This document shows positions 1 to 11,079 of a DNA stretch of 64,000 nucleotides, one piece after another. The notes beneath the pieces were generated by a model. It made no database searches and was not told the DNA's origin. It saw nothing but the letters and a program-made list of their open reading frames with translations. Every line of letters begins with the position of its first letter. Within the stretch, counting starts at the first letter, position 1. Source of the DNA: Wurfbainia villosa (taxonomy: Eukaryota > Streptophyta > Magnoliopsida > Zingiberales > Zingiberaceae); the NCBI GenBank assembly GCA_025175895.1, contig CM046008.1, positions 22,151,255 through 22,215,254 of the forward strand. Reading direction: 5' to 3'. The position numbers and the translations under genes were made by a program.

Positions 1-14
1 TAAAGGGGCCTTTT

Positions 15-549
15 ATTGTAACGACCGGGCCCCTGTTGGCGGAATTCGGGGACCCCTATTGGTCGACGACCGTCGCGCTGTTGGCGGAATTCGGTGACCC
101 TTTACGTCGCCTGTTGTCCGTCGTTACTCACCGACTTCCCACCCCTGGAAGTGGGTTTTTGCCTTCCCCATGATTCGAACTCTAGACCTCCAGGCTAAGT
201 ACTAAAGTTTCAGGGCTGGGAAGTCCAGGTGAGTAACGATGGGCCAACAGGGGCGACGGTCGTCGACCAATAGGGGTCGCCGAATTCCGCCAATAGGGGC
301 GACGATCGTCGAATCCTGGGGAAGGCAAAAACCCCAGGAGGTCTAGAGTTCGAATCAAGATCACTTGGTTACCAGGATTCATAAACTTTAGTACTTATCC
401 TGGAGGTCTAGAGTTCGAATCCTGGGGAAGGCAAAAACCCACTTCCAGGGGTGGGAAGACCAGGTGAGTAACAACGGGCCAACAGGGGCGACGGTCGTCG
501 ACCAATAGGGGTCGCCGAATTCCGCCAACAGGGGCCCGGTCGTTACAAT
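15..549. repeat. Compound fold-back repeat with tRNA B-box-like motifs
   Basis: Bases 15-210 and 383-549 are inverted copies of one another (left arm ~196 bp, right arm ~167 bp; the left carries about 30 extra bases that repeat its own GGCGGAATTCGG block). A third, rearranged copy in the right-arm orientation lies at about 213-358. Each copy contains a GTTCGAATC core resembling the RNA polymerase III B box, next to a GGTCTAGA block and a GGGGAAGGCAAAAACCC block. No full tRNA fold, poly-A tail or reading frame is visible. It could be a fold-back or MITE-like element, or a tRNA-derived SINE inserted head to head. The outer ends have no clear target duplication. Confidence 0.6.
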
Positions 550-724
550 TGGGATGTATACTGAAAGCTTAGTCTTTGTATGGACATCTTCATTTTGAAA
601 TAAGAAACAAATGATAATTGTTTGCATATTTATAGTTATGCATATTGTCTAATACTTTATATTGTAGATAACATGGTGTGAGGTGTCACGCAGAAGATCT
701 TGTTATTAGTTCCTTGTAGAGTAT
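550..724. other. Unassigned flank left of the Athila element
   Basis: AT-rich sequence with no reading frame and no repeat partner that I could recognise in this window. It ends at AGTAT (720-724), immediately outside the Athila LTR terminus. The matching right-hand target duplication is lost because the other LTR is truncated. Confidence 0.3.
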
Positions 725-2068
725 TGATGCGCACGGATGCGACCTCAAATCTCGCGACGGATACTGTCGAGGACTCAAAGCGCGCTTGCGCTCAACGCCC
801 GCAAGTGTACGAATATCGACAAGTAATAAAGATTATCAATCCCATAGGGACTGGGATTCGAATACCAATATACTTAGTGGTTGTATTATTCTGACATGAT
901 CTCTAAGAGGTTTCGATTAGTGAGGGCTTTGTCACACGGAGGAGGAAAGGAGTGTGCCTGGGTCTTCAAAGATAATTCTAGGACTTTGATTTCACTTGTG
1001 TATCACAGAACAATATTGTCAATTGGCGTTGTCTAGATGTTTACCTACGGTTTTGTGGAAGGGACATCATACACTCTCCGCAGAGCCGCCACATTCACTG
1101 GGAGCTATCTTCGCCTAAAAGGACGGGATAGACGGTACGAGGATGACAAATCAATCCTTACAGTGGACCGTTTCCAATTCCACTGCACCCTTCTCCCCGC
1201 AGTTGCAGGAGATCAGGTTTACCCCTAGGTTCCTTAATTAAACCTCCTAAATTTTAGATTGCGAGGGCTGTCACCCCTTGTATCGCCTAAGCACAGCTAA
1301 AAGAAAGCCAAATACGCATAGATATAGTAAAGAGCAACTACCAATTGTCAAATCAAACTCATGTGCAAAATTTAACGTGAACCAACATTGTTTATGTACA
1401 CAAGCTACTCTCTAATCCTAGAATCGAAAGTACTACTCCATGTATATAAAGGAAGAATCACAAAGCATGTCTAAGATTGAATACATAAGGAATGAAATGC
1501 AGAAATAGAGATATACAATGCTTTCGTGATCTTCTCTCCGGCGTTGAATTGCAAGGTGTGGACCTCCGGCGACGTTCCTCCTCCCTGTTGCGAGTTACCG
1601 AAGCTTTTTAGGGCTTCGACGTGCCGTCCTAGCCGTCGTGCCTCCCCCCTAGGTCTTGGGCGGAGCCATCCTTATATAGATATCGCCTCGGACCGCTGCA
1701 AAATCCGAAAAAAGCCCTAGTCATGCAAATCCATTGGGCCACCACATGTTCATGTGTTTCCACATGGCCAGGCCATGTGCGGCCTCAAGGTGCTGCTCTC
1801 GCCCATTGGACACGGCCGTGGGAGTCCCCACACCCGGGCGGTGTCCCACTTTGCGTCTAGCTGTGAAAATGTCCTTCTTTTGCTATGAAAATGCGTCTTT
1901 TTCACCCGAAAAGCTAACCTGCACACAAAAGTACAATGAGCAGACCTCCGAACAAGAAAATAAGAAATGCGTGCAAAAATAGAGTAACATATGCATGAAA
2001 CTAACACAAAATGCAATGAGATGTGAGTGAAAACTACTCCTAAAATCCTATATGTTTTGCTCACATCA
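725..2068 (-). repeat. Athila 3' LTR (~1.34 kb)
   Basis: The low-coordinate end is fixed by alignment to 6789-6987: both begin TGATGCGCACGGA and stay alike for ~200 bp. The high-coordinate end is inferred from a purine tract (minus strand CTAGGGGAAG, 2078-2069) followed by TG. On the minus strand the LTR therefore starts TG and ends CA. It contains palindromic CACGGCCGTG-like stretches near 1740-1850. The ~118-codon open frame at 1750-2106 crosses the LTR border and is not considered a gene. Confidence 0.6.
1671..1680 (-). promoter_or_regulatory. Putative TATA box in the Athila LTR
   Basis: The minus strand reads TCTATATAAG about 390 bp into the LTR, followed by GC-rich sequence, which suits the U3/R border of a retrotransposon promoter. 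This rests on motif and position only. Confidence 0.4.
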
Positions 2069-3242
2069 CTTCCCCTAGACTTAAATCTTTGCTTGTCCTC
2101 AAGCAAACCTCAGTGCCATGAAATTTTAAAAAGATATTGTTCCATAATTAGCATGTTAACTAAATTTATCAGGTGATATTTGCAATCAAAGCAAAACAAA
2201 TATGTTCTAGAAGTTTACTAAGTTAGCTCCTCGTGCTCGTGCTAAGCGAACCATTCTTAAGGGATGCCCGTTCCATGGTGAGTTAAGCTGTCACCCCATA
2301 GCTTTCCTAAGGTTTCCGGCTCTTAGGCACTTACCTGCCCAAAGTGAGGGTCGTTCCCTAGATTTAGCATAAAGTCTCAAAGGCGTGCTCGGTATTGAGA
2401 GAAATTGGTAGGTGTTTCCCCAGTAACCTAACTCGGTCTTAAAGGGGCACCTAGCCATTTCCACCCACGACAACTATTTTTTATCCCTCATAATCCCCCA
2501 TTTTTTTCTTTTCTTTTTCTTCTCTTTGTTTTTTTCTCATTTCTTTTTCTCTTTTTCTTTTGTTTCTCTTTTTCTTTTGTTTCTCTTTTTCTTTTCTCTC
2601 TTTATTTTTTGGCTCACTGGGATTTTGATTTTTCCAAATGGGCTTACACAATCCGAGCATCTCCAGTAACTAAAATGCTAAACCTAGAGTCACCTATGGA
2701 TTCCAAAGTACTAGACTACTGAAGTGAATCATAACTAGATATGTACTAGATTCTCCCTTTCAGGATATTCGATATGTGCAAGTGCAAAAACAAAGGTAAC
2801 CAGTGTAAGTCTAGAACATTCAATAGAGCGAATAAAATAAAATATCACAAGATAAATGGAGTTAAACTACCTATGGGAACAACTCATGCAAGAAATTTTA
2901 AAAAATACTACTGAGGTAGCTTCACAAACAACAAAAATCAAGTACTTAAAGAAACTCAACAACTCAGGCATGAATAAATGAAAATACCAGAAAAGAAACT
3001 ACTGCTAGGTAACAAAATAAAATAAATCTTAGGGTCTCCCCCCAGACTTAAACGAAAATATACCACTAATATGGTGGACGAGGTGGAAAGTCTGGAAGCC
3101 TGGGCATCTCTGGATTCTAGGAGAACCTGCTGCTGAGCCGCTGATGCCACATATACATGTGGTCGATCTGGGAGCTGGTGGATGCAGCGGCTGCTTGGTG
3201 TTCCTCCTCCCTAGCCCACTGCGCCTGCTGAGCATGCATGTG
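2069..3242 (-). other. Athila 3' untranslated region
   Basis: Non-coding sequence between the ORF1-like frame and the 3' LTR. It holds a purine-rich motif (minus strand TCTGGGGGGAGA, near 3035-3050) of the kind that follows Athila ORFs, a second similar tract at the LTR border (2069-2078), and a low-complexity tract at 2468-2610 made of TTTCTCTTTTTCTTTTG-type repeats (purine-rich on the element's strand). Confidence 0.5.
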
Positions 3243-4608
3243 CTACCGCATCTCCCTACGGTAGGCGGCCTCATCCTGACGATGAACAACCTCCACCTGG
3301 AAGTATATGCGGGCCTCATCGTAGAACTCCTCAGCTCGCTGGAAATGCTCCCAGAATCCCTGGAACTCTGCCTGCTGGTAGGCGCTCTGCTCCTCCCATC
3401 GCTGCCTCTGCGTCTGCTGCTTAGTGTGAATGTCGTAGAGGTGCGATCGGAACTCCAAGAAATCATAGGCCGACGTACCTGCATCATACTCAAAAGTAGA
3501 AAAAGGTGGTGGGCAGGTGTAGGCTCATGTCGGCATGGACTAGGTGGGCTCCTATACACGTGTGGACTGAAGGGAGAGTGATATAAAGGTCGAGAGATGG
3601 GCACTGATGTGGATGGTCCCTCATGTGGAGGGACTCCACTATCAGGTCTAAGCGGCAGTTGGCACGTATAGCAATGGTGGTACGATCTGGGTCGGGGAGC
3701 CTAAGGGCCGTCAGATTTTTCCTTACAAAGCATAAGAAGTCTCCTTCTCTCACAATCATTTTCATGGCCATGGATACTCCTAGGTCGATCCTAGGGCTCC
3801 CCTCTATACTCTCTAATGCTGTGTAATCGTACCCCATTCTATGACAAATGTGGGTAAGTAGGCCTCCCACATTGATCTCTCCTCGTGTTGCTTTACCCAT
3901 CTTCACTAAGTGTCTGATGAAGTGGGACCCTACATCGATGCTACTCCTTTCTTGTAGCATATCCCATAGGCAAAGTAGCTCGCTAGCTCTAACTACACCG
4001 TCACTCTCCCCACGACCAAATATAGTACTGGCCATGATGCGGTGAAGGTATCGAAAGATGAGGTTTTGGAGGCGCGATGCTTTGACCATAGAAGGGTCAT
4101 AAGCGTGCTCCCCCGTCAACTCGGTCCAACATTCCTGAGAGATGAACCTAATAGGGGTTCTTCTCTCTCCCTCACTTGGTAAGCCAAAGTATGAGTTCCA
4201 TTGGTGAAGGGTCGACTCATGCTCAATGTTAAAAAGCCTAAAAGTTATCCTACCCTCCTCGCTCTCTCTACCCGTTAAAACTTCCACCTCTAAGGAACTT
4301 AAAAATTCCAAAACTATCCTAGGGTAGGTTAGGTGCTTTATTCCCATAATCTCTTCCCACCCCATTTTTGCAAATAGGGTATGTATATCACCCAACAACC
4401 CCAAAGATTCTAGCAAATCCTCATCCAAGTACCTAGTAGCAGTAAGTTTACGAGTAGAGAGCATATTGTATCTATCTCTTTGTTCATTATTGTGAAAAAG
4501 TAGAGTGGGTAGGGTGTTACCCTCCTCCGGAGCTTGAGGGGCATCGGATCTCCTTGTTCGTCGCTCCAAGGCACCGGATCGGGGTCCTACAGTCTTGGTC
4601 CTCCTCAT
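3243..4608 (-). pseudogene. Athila ORF1-family protein (env-position ORF), frameshifted
   Basis: Starts at ATG 4608 and stays open for 372 codons. Residues ~55-330 resemble the domain named Athila ORF-1 in plant retrotransposons: SLGLLGDIHTLFAKMGWEE, then LTYPRIVLEFLSSLEVEV, HQWNSYFGLP and a region around ICHRMGYDY. Two frameshifts (near 3600 and near 3495) move the reading to other frames; the third part (3458-3243) is a glutamine- and glutamate-rich, probably coiled-coil tail ending at a stop. The ORF sits after protease and before the 3' LTR, where gypsy elements carry an extra or env-like ORF. Its biochemical function is not established. No signal peptide or membrane segment is evident. 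Confidence 0.7.
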
Positions 4609-4838
4609 CTTTGCTTCTTTTGGCTTCTTTAGAGGTTCAAAATGCTTCTAGATGGTGGGGAAGACGATATCACAATGCTAGGGCAAGAACTTTTGAAGCA
4701 CACGGTGCAAATGGGGTGAAAACACACGGCTCACCCCTTTTAACCTCGCATGCCACGACCGTGGGAAAACACACGGCCAGGCCATGTGAGCCTCTGGTCA
4801 ATCGGGCACGACCGTGTGTCTGGACCTGTGTCCAGTAT
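4609..4838 (-). other. Junction replacing the Athila pol genes
   Basis: On the minus strand the protease similarity ends after FIILD and gives way to a short region rich in CACGG(C/T)CGTG-like palindromes (about 4700-4845), then to the ORF1 start codon. No reverse transcriptase or integrase signature is present in any frame. This is where pol should lie. Confidence 0.5.
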
Positions 4839-5087
4839 GATGAAGTCCGTGGGTATTACGAAATCCTCAATCATCACAGGCACGTGTGGTAGCATGCCAA
4901 CGGGCTCCTTGACTGAATCATCCCCCATACGAATGCCAAGATTCGCTGGTTGGAACCCGCTCATTCCAATATTCAAATAGTATGCATAGGGCATCACACT
5001 GACTAATGACCCCAAGTCGCATAGCGCTTCGTCGAAGCTCTCCCCATAAATTGAACATGGAATAACGAATTCACCAGGGTCCTCAAG
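4839..5087 (-). pseudogene. Athila aspartic protease fragment
   Basis: In the same frame as gag but separated from it by a TAG stop (5088-5090). Reads LEDPGEFVIPCSIYG, then CDLGSLVSVMP, which corresponds to the gypsy protease active-site region (D-L/S/T-G), then PVMIEDFVIPTDFIILD, the typical protease C-terminal strand. The sequence then leaves the family pattern abruptly. Confidence 0.6.
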
Positions 5088-6419
5088 CTATATTGGAATC
5101 TTCTCTTCAAACTCTGCTTGGTCAGGCAGGGTGGAAACCATAGTTGCACACCCCTTGGTGAATTGACTACTTTGCCCCACTCCTTCCTCTTTTCCTTGAC
5201 TCGCCGGAGAGCTCTTCACAGGTTGCGACACGGATTGGGCTATTTGGGCCACTTGCGTCTCCAACATCCTGGTATGACTTGCAAGGCCATCAACGGTGGC
5301 CTTCAAGTCTCTCAGTGATTCTTCAGACTTTTGATGTTGGCGATGAAATTCCTCATTGGCCTTAGTTTGGGTAGCGATGAAGTCCTCCATCATCAGTTCC
5401 AGTCTGGACTTCTGTGGTCGCCCGTTGCCTGCTCTCGCACGCCTACCCCGATGGTTGGGAGTTTCCTGAGTTATTCTTATAGGAGAAATTCGGGTGATTC
5501 CTCCATCCGAGATTATAAGTATTGGAGTATGAGTTGTGCGGCCTTTGGTCATAGTCCCTAATCGCGTCACAATGCTCAATCTGCTCGTCCGAAGTCCCCG
5601 ACCCTCCAAAGTGGTCCTCTCGATACGCTGCCGCTCCCTCTCCAAAATCAATGGCCGCGCATGCAGATGAAGGATTCAAAGATTCAAACCATGTGCTGAG
5701 CGTGTCTATCCTTACCGAAAGGTGGTCCATTGAGTTGACAGTGTATCGTCCCGCTGCAGGTGTAGGTTGACCACATTCAGAAGCCCATTGATGGTGGTTC
5801 TGGGCCACCTCTTCGATAAGCTCTTCCACTTCCACTATGGTCTTATTCATCAGTGCTCCTCCTGCAGTAGAATCTAGGGACATCTTCGCGGTGTAAGCGA
5901 TCCCATTATAAAAAATGTGGATCGCCAGCCACCTCTCCAGTCTGTGGTGGGGGCATTGGTAGAGTAGCCCCTTGTAGCGATCCCAAGCCTTGAATAGGGA
6001 CTCCCCCTCCTTCTGGCGAAAGCTCGTGATAAGATGGCGCATGTGAGCAGTCTTACTTGGTGGGAAGTATTTATTCAGAAACTGCTGCTCGCATTGCTCC
6101 CATGTGGTGATGCTGCCAGAAGATATCGCATTGAAAATGGAAACATGCTCAGGTGGATCACGTCAGTAGGGACTCCGTTCATTTTCATCGTTGAGTAGAT
6201 TTCAAGAAATGCCTCAAGGTGTCGGTTCGGGTCTTCAGTCGCAGCTCCCCCGAATTGGCTCTGCTGGACCATATGTATAAGTGTCGGCTTCGGCTCAAAG
6301 TTATTTGCCAAAATAGACGGTCCAGCTATACTCGGCTTGAATCCTCTAGCGCTAGGAGCTGCGTAGTCCCGTAGAGGTCGGCTACCTATGTTCACCTCAG
6401 ATGTAGCTTGATCCTCCAT
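5088..6419 (-). pseudogene. Athila gag (capsid) remnant
   Basis: Starts at ATG 6419. Residues ~35-90 read ANNFEPKPTLIHMVQQ, FGGAATEDPNRHLEAFLEI and VIHLSMFPFSMR, the conserved capsid domain of Athila/Ty3 gag. After a frameshift near 6075-6140 it continues ITSFRQKEGESLFKAWDRY, CPHHRLERWLAIHIFYNGI (6042-5443) and returns to the first frame near 5650, ending in a basic and glutamine-rich tail with a coiled-coil-like stretch (DGLASHTRMLETQVAQIAQ). Two compensating frameshifts and no other long insertions. It would form virus-like particles if intact. Confidence 0.75.
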
Positions 6420-6764
6420 CTTTCATTATTCTGCTCTTTGACGGTAAAAAGTTCGCTCAATTTCTAAGTCGATCGGAATTAGACCTTTCGACCCTAATCG
6501 TCTAAGCATACGATGAACCAAACCACAAAGTTAAGAGTGCTAATCTAATTCTATAAGAAGAAAATAAATCGATCTAGCAAATAAAAATCTAAGATGCAAT
6601 AAGTAAGTAGGAGACTACTACTAAAAATAAAAACTAAATCTAAATATGGAAAATATAGAATTAAAGCAAATAAGATAAACTAGAAAGAAAATAAAGCAAG
6701 CAAATAATTTAATCCTAAGTCTGATCCAATTTACCACTGTTCGATTTGATATCGAATCGATTAG
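6420..6764 (-). other. Athila 5' leader
   Basis: AT-rich untranslated leader between the primer site and gag. No other feature seen. Confidence 0.5.
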
Positions 6765-6782
6765 TCCCCAGCAACGGCGCCA
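6765..6782 (-). other. Primer-binding site, tRNA-Asp type
   Basis: Minus strand TGGCGCCGTTGCTGGGGA is complementary to the 3' end of plant tRNA-Asp with one mismatch, the usual primer for Athila. It lies 6 nt inside the LTR end (6789). Confidence 0.85.
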
Positions 6783-6788
6783 AAAACT

Positions 6789-6987
6789 TGATGCGCACGG
6801 ACGCGACCTCAAATCTCGTGACGGATACCGTCGAGGACTCAAAGTGTGCTCACGCTCAACGCTCGCAAGTGCATGGATGTCGTCAAGTAATAAAGATTAT
6901 CGATCCCACAGGGACTAGGATTCGAATACCAATATACTCAGTGGTTGTAATTGTTCGGACGTGATCTCTAAGAGGTTTCGGTTAGTG
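6789..6987 (-). repeat. Athila 5' LTR, truncated (U5 end only)
   Basis: About 200 bp matching 725-~925. Similarity stops near GGTTAGTG (6987), after which copia-1 pol sequence begins. Confidence 0.75.
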
Positions 6988-7003
6988 CCTATGTTCTTTT
7001 CTC

Positions 7004-8561
7004 TTGGATGATAACGATGGTATCATGCTTGATGAGCCGACATCCTATCAGGAAGCTGTAATGAGCCCAGATTCTGAGAAATGGATCGAGGCCATGAGAT
7101 CCGAAATAGAATCCATGTACACTAACCAAGTCTGGACTTTGGTTGATCCACCTGAAGGGGTCAAACCCATTGGGTGTAAGTGGGTCTTTAGGAGAAAGAC
7201 TGACATGGAAGGTAATGTGCATACCTATAAAGGGCGATTGGTAGCAAAAGGATTCAAGCAGATTCATGGTATTGACTATGATGAAACCTTTTCTCCAGTT
7301 GCGATGCTCAAATCCATTCGGATCATGCTTGCTATTGCAGCTTACTATGACTATGAGATTTGGCAGATGGATGTCAAAACAGCATTTCTTAATGGAAATC
7401 TACTCGAGGATGTGTATATGACACAACCTGAGGGTTTTGTCGATCCAAAGGATGCTGGAAAGGTTTGTAAGTTGCATAGGTCCATATATGGTTTAAAGCA
7501 AGCTTTTAGAAGCTGGAATCTTCGTTTCGATAATGCGATCAAAACGTTTGGTTTCATTAAGAACGAAGATGAACCTTGTGTCTACAAGAATGTTAGTGGG
7601 AGCTCAATTGTTTTCCTCATATTGTATGTAGATGACATACTGCTCATTGGAAATGATATCCCTATGCTGCAGTCTGTGAAGACTTGGCTTGGGAATTGTT
7701 TTTCAATGAAAGACTTAGGTGAAGCAGCCTATATTCTAGGCATTAAGATCTATAGAGATAGATCTAAGAGATTGCTTGGCTTGAGTCAGAGTACATATGT
7801 GGACAAGGTGCTTAAGCGTTTTGCCATGCAGAATTCCAAGAAGGGATTTTTGCCAATGTCATATGGTACTCAATCTCCCTCTTCTAAGGAGGAGAGAGAT
7901 CGCATGGATCAGATCCCTTATGCATCAGCTATAGGATCTATCATGTACGTCATGATTTGTACTTGCCCCGATGTCTCGTATGCTTTAAGCATAATGGCGG
8001 TGTATCGCAGTCCTGAATGTCACTAGACAACTGTCAAGAATATTCTTAAGTACTTGCGATGGACAAAAGAATATTTCTTGATATTTGGAGACAATGAGGA
8101 GCTAGCTGTAAAGGGTTACAGTGATGCGAGCTTCCAAACTGACAAGGATGACTCCAGATCGCAGTCAGGGTATGTAATTTGCTTGAATGGTGGCGCTGTG
8201 AGCTGGAAGAGTTCGAAGCAGGACACAGTTGCAGATTCTACAACAGAAGCTGAGTATATTGTTGCGTCTTCTAAAGTTCATCACTAAACTTGAGGTGGTT
8301 CCTAGCATAGCAGACCCAATAGACCTCTATTGTGACAACAATGGGGCTATTGCTCAGGCTAAGGAACCTCGCTCTCATCAGAGGACCAAACACATACTGC
8401 GGCGGTATCACCTCATTCGAGTGATCATCAATAGAGGAGATGTTCAAATATGCAGAGTAGACACTGATGCTAACATTGCGGATCCCTTGACCAAGGATTT
8501 GGCACAGAGGAAGCATGATGGTCATACTAGGTCACTGGGTGTTAGAGATTACAGTGATTGA
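7004..8561 (+). pseudogene. Copia-1 pol: reverse transcriptase and RNase H, broken
   Basis: Reverse transcriptase spans about 7050-7990: WVFRRKTDMEGNVHTYKGRL, QMDVKTAFLNGNLLEDVYMT, and the catalytic YVDD within LYVDDILLIGND near 7625. An in-frame TAG at 8024-8026 sits where the family has tryptophan. RNase H follows (GYSDASFQTDKDD near 8115; ADSTTEAEYI near 8232). A frameshift with loss of roughly 15 codons near 8280 separates it from the tail HQRTKHILRRYHLI and ADPLTKDLAQRKHDGHTRS. Intact, the protein would copy element RNA to DNA in cytoplasmic particles. Confidence 0.85.
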
Positions 8562-8581
8562 CACTAGTGCTAGTGGGAGAT

Positions 8582-9177
8582 TGTTAGTATGAGCCCTTAG
8601 TGCCAATTATGAGATGATTGGTGAGGGAGACTTTTGTATTATATTCTTGCATTAATAAAGGCAAAGATTGATTATTATATTTCTTTATGCGTGTGCCAGC
8701 TAAATAAATATAATAATACCCATGAACAGTAGGTTGTTATCTATAGTATATCAATTGGTAGAATTGATTATGAGAAGATGTAGAGAACACTATTTATAAA
8801 TATTCCTAGTCGAGTATTGTATTAATAAACAAGGGCTATATTGATACATTGAGACTAGCATGTAGGTCAATGGATGACTTGATCTCACAAGTCATGGATA
8901 TATGATATCACATTGATACATGAGTATATATATTTGAGACTATATATACTGAATTGACCCACCATGAGAAAGTATCATGGATCGTTATATGAGTGTCATA
9001 TACTTTCTCATGTGACTATTGGTATGAATAGTCCTTAGACCTGAAGTCACTACGGTTCCCTACATAAGGAGTTATGTACTTTGGTATCGTCTAACGTCAC
9101 ACCGTAATTGGGTGACTATAACGGCGATCACTGAGTATGTAATGAATTATGCGGAGGGATGTGAGTGATGTAGATGG
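8582..9177 (+). repeat. Copia-1 3' LTR, left part
   Basis: Begins TGTTAGTATGAGCCC directly after the purine tract GTGGGAGAT. It is the reverse-complement counterpart of the copia-2 LTRs. It is cut at 9177 by copia-2 and continues at 28366. Confidence 0.8.
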
Positions 9178-11065
9178 TGTAGGGATTTTTATGCAAAATA
9201 GCATATGCGCAACGGAAAAATAGGATCCCTTCCAAGTGATCCTTGCTAAAGAAAACCTCGTACAAAAAATAAATTTCTCAAAACCTATCTTATAGGAGAA
9301 TATTACCTTTGTTGTGTGCCCTTTTTAATCCCACTTCTCCTTGGGTTTGTTGGATCTTTTAGCACGTTCAAATGTCCGTGCCTCTATATGTATCCACACG
9401 AGCAAGATCTTGTCTCCCAAAAGAAACTAGAAGAGCTCTCCTTTACTTCTTGCTAGAGAAGACCCTAAAGGAGAGGAAGGTAGGGAAAAAGAGAAAGGAA
9501 GAAGAAGACCACTCTTCTTGCTAGCCTACACTCACAAAAGCCACACAACCAAAGCCTCTCACCACCAAGCTTTCTCCAAGCCTCAAGCTTCCAACTTCTT
9601 TGGCCGGCCACTCCATTGAGTGTTTTATAGGATTGAAAAAACCTTTCACCTCCTATCACATTCAATGCAATCAATTGCACTCCTTGTTTGGCCGGCCACA
9701 TGTGGAGAAATTCCAAAGGTCAAAACCCTTTGTCTCCTTCCACCTCATCAAACTTAGGTGGCATGCTTATGTGGCATTCTTAGGTGGCATGCTTATGTGG
9801 CATTCATGCATGTTGAATTAATCTTATTAATTCAATAAGCTTATGTTATCATATTGAATTAATCTCATTAAATCAATAAGGTAACATATTGAATTAATCT
9901 TATTAAATCAATTAAGCTTAGGCTATCATGATAACATATTTATTTAATCTTATTAAATTAATAAGCTTAGCATATTGAATTAATCTCATTAAATCAACAA
10001 TCTAAAATTCTCATTAAGCTTAAAGTCCAAAAACCATTTTGTACTTAAGCTTATTCCCAAATTATTTTAGTCAAACTAGAATGCACTAATTCTTCTAATC
10101 ATAATGCTCTTTGTGTGTGATCCTATAGGCTCTCATAACGTTGGCAGTGGATCTAAACTCTTTTAGATACATAAGCAATGAGCGACATCTAGCAATACAT
10201 CATTGCTACCCAAGTTACGAAATAAGTCAAGATCCGACTAACCTTTCCGTGACTACTATAATGTATGACCGTGTCCTTCTATCCTTGATATCAGATTGAC
10301 CAATGAGGCATAGACCGTGTCATCCTCGATCAATCTATGTGTTTCTTGATCCCTGAGTAAACTAACTCAAACAAATGAGCTCAATATCTCATATTGACTC
10401 ATTCAAGCATGGCCATGCTTTTTAGTAGTTCTACTCAATCAAGGGGCCCACAAATATCACTCCCGTCATATGGGAGGGATAGATCCCATCTACATCACTC
10501 ACATCCCTCCGCATAATTTTTTATATACCCAGTAATCGCCTTTATGGTCCACCCTGTTACGGGTGACGTTTGACGATACCAAAGTACATAACTCCTTATG
10601 TAGGGAACCGTAGTGACTTCAGGTTTAAGGACTATTCATACCAATAATCACATGAGAAAGTTTATGACACTCATATGACGATCCATGAAACTTTCTCATG
10701 GCGGGTCAGTTCAGTATATATTCTCTAATATATACCCATGTGTCAACTTGATATCATATATCCATGACTTGTGAGATCAAGTCATCAATTGACCTACATG
10801 CTAGTCTTTATGTATCAATATTGCCCTTGCATATTAATACTTGACTAGGAACATTTAGGAAAGTGTTCTCTACAGCCTCTCATAATCATTCTGCCAATTG
10901 ATGTGCTGTAGATAAGAACCTACTTTTCTAGGGCATTATTATATTTAATTTAGCTGGCACAAGCAAGACGTAAATATAATAACCAATCCTTTCCCTTTAT
11001 AGAATATGATACAAAATGTTCCCTATTCAACCATCACATGATTAATTCTAGGGCTATAACTAACA
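9178..11065 (-). repeat. Copia-2 3' LTR (1,888 bp)
   Basis: Plus-strand ends TGTAGGGATT and ATAACTAACA; nearly identical to 26495-28360. Relative to that copy it has a ~27-bp duplication of a GGTGGCATGCTTATG block near 9750-9800. The reading frames inside (such as 9465-9716) are not genes. Confidence 0.9.
9824..10012. repeat. AT-rich tandem repeats inside the copia-2 LTR
   Basis: Four to five imperfect ~40-45-bp units of the form ATTGAATTAATCTTATTAAA followed by TCAATAAGCTTA. The same array is present in the other LTR at about 27108-27300. The sister copia-1 LTR has a different repeat in the comparable region (28905-28970). Confidence 0.7.
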
Positions 11066-11079
11066 ATCTCTCACTAGCA

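Larger units (their letters stand above)
725..6987 (-). mobile_element. Athila-type Ty3/gypsy element, pol-less, truncated 5' LTR
   Basis: Minus-strand element. In transcription order: a truncated 5' LTR (6987-6789), a tRNA-Asp primer site (6782-6765), leader, gag (6419-5088), protease (5087-4839), an Athila ORF1-family reading frame (4608-3243), a purine tract and a 3' LTR (2068-725). Reverse transcriptase, RNase H and integrase are absent: only ~230 bp separate protease from the downstream ORF, where an autonomous Athila has several kilobases of pol. The remaining frames carry stops and frameshifts. The 5' LTR stops abruptly where copia-1 begins, so a deletion or recombination joined the two. 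Family assignment is by protein resemblance and the primer site. Confidence 0.8.

Noticed and set aside
338..360. tRNA gene suggested by GTTCGAATC
   Set aside because: Only a B-box-like core; no acceptor stem, anticodon arm or A box in place.
1750..2106. 118-codon minus-strand frame
   Set aside because: Spans the Athila LTR border; no similarity to any retrotransposon protein.
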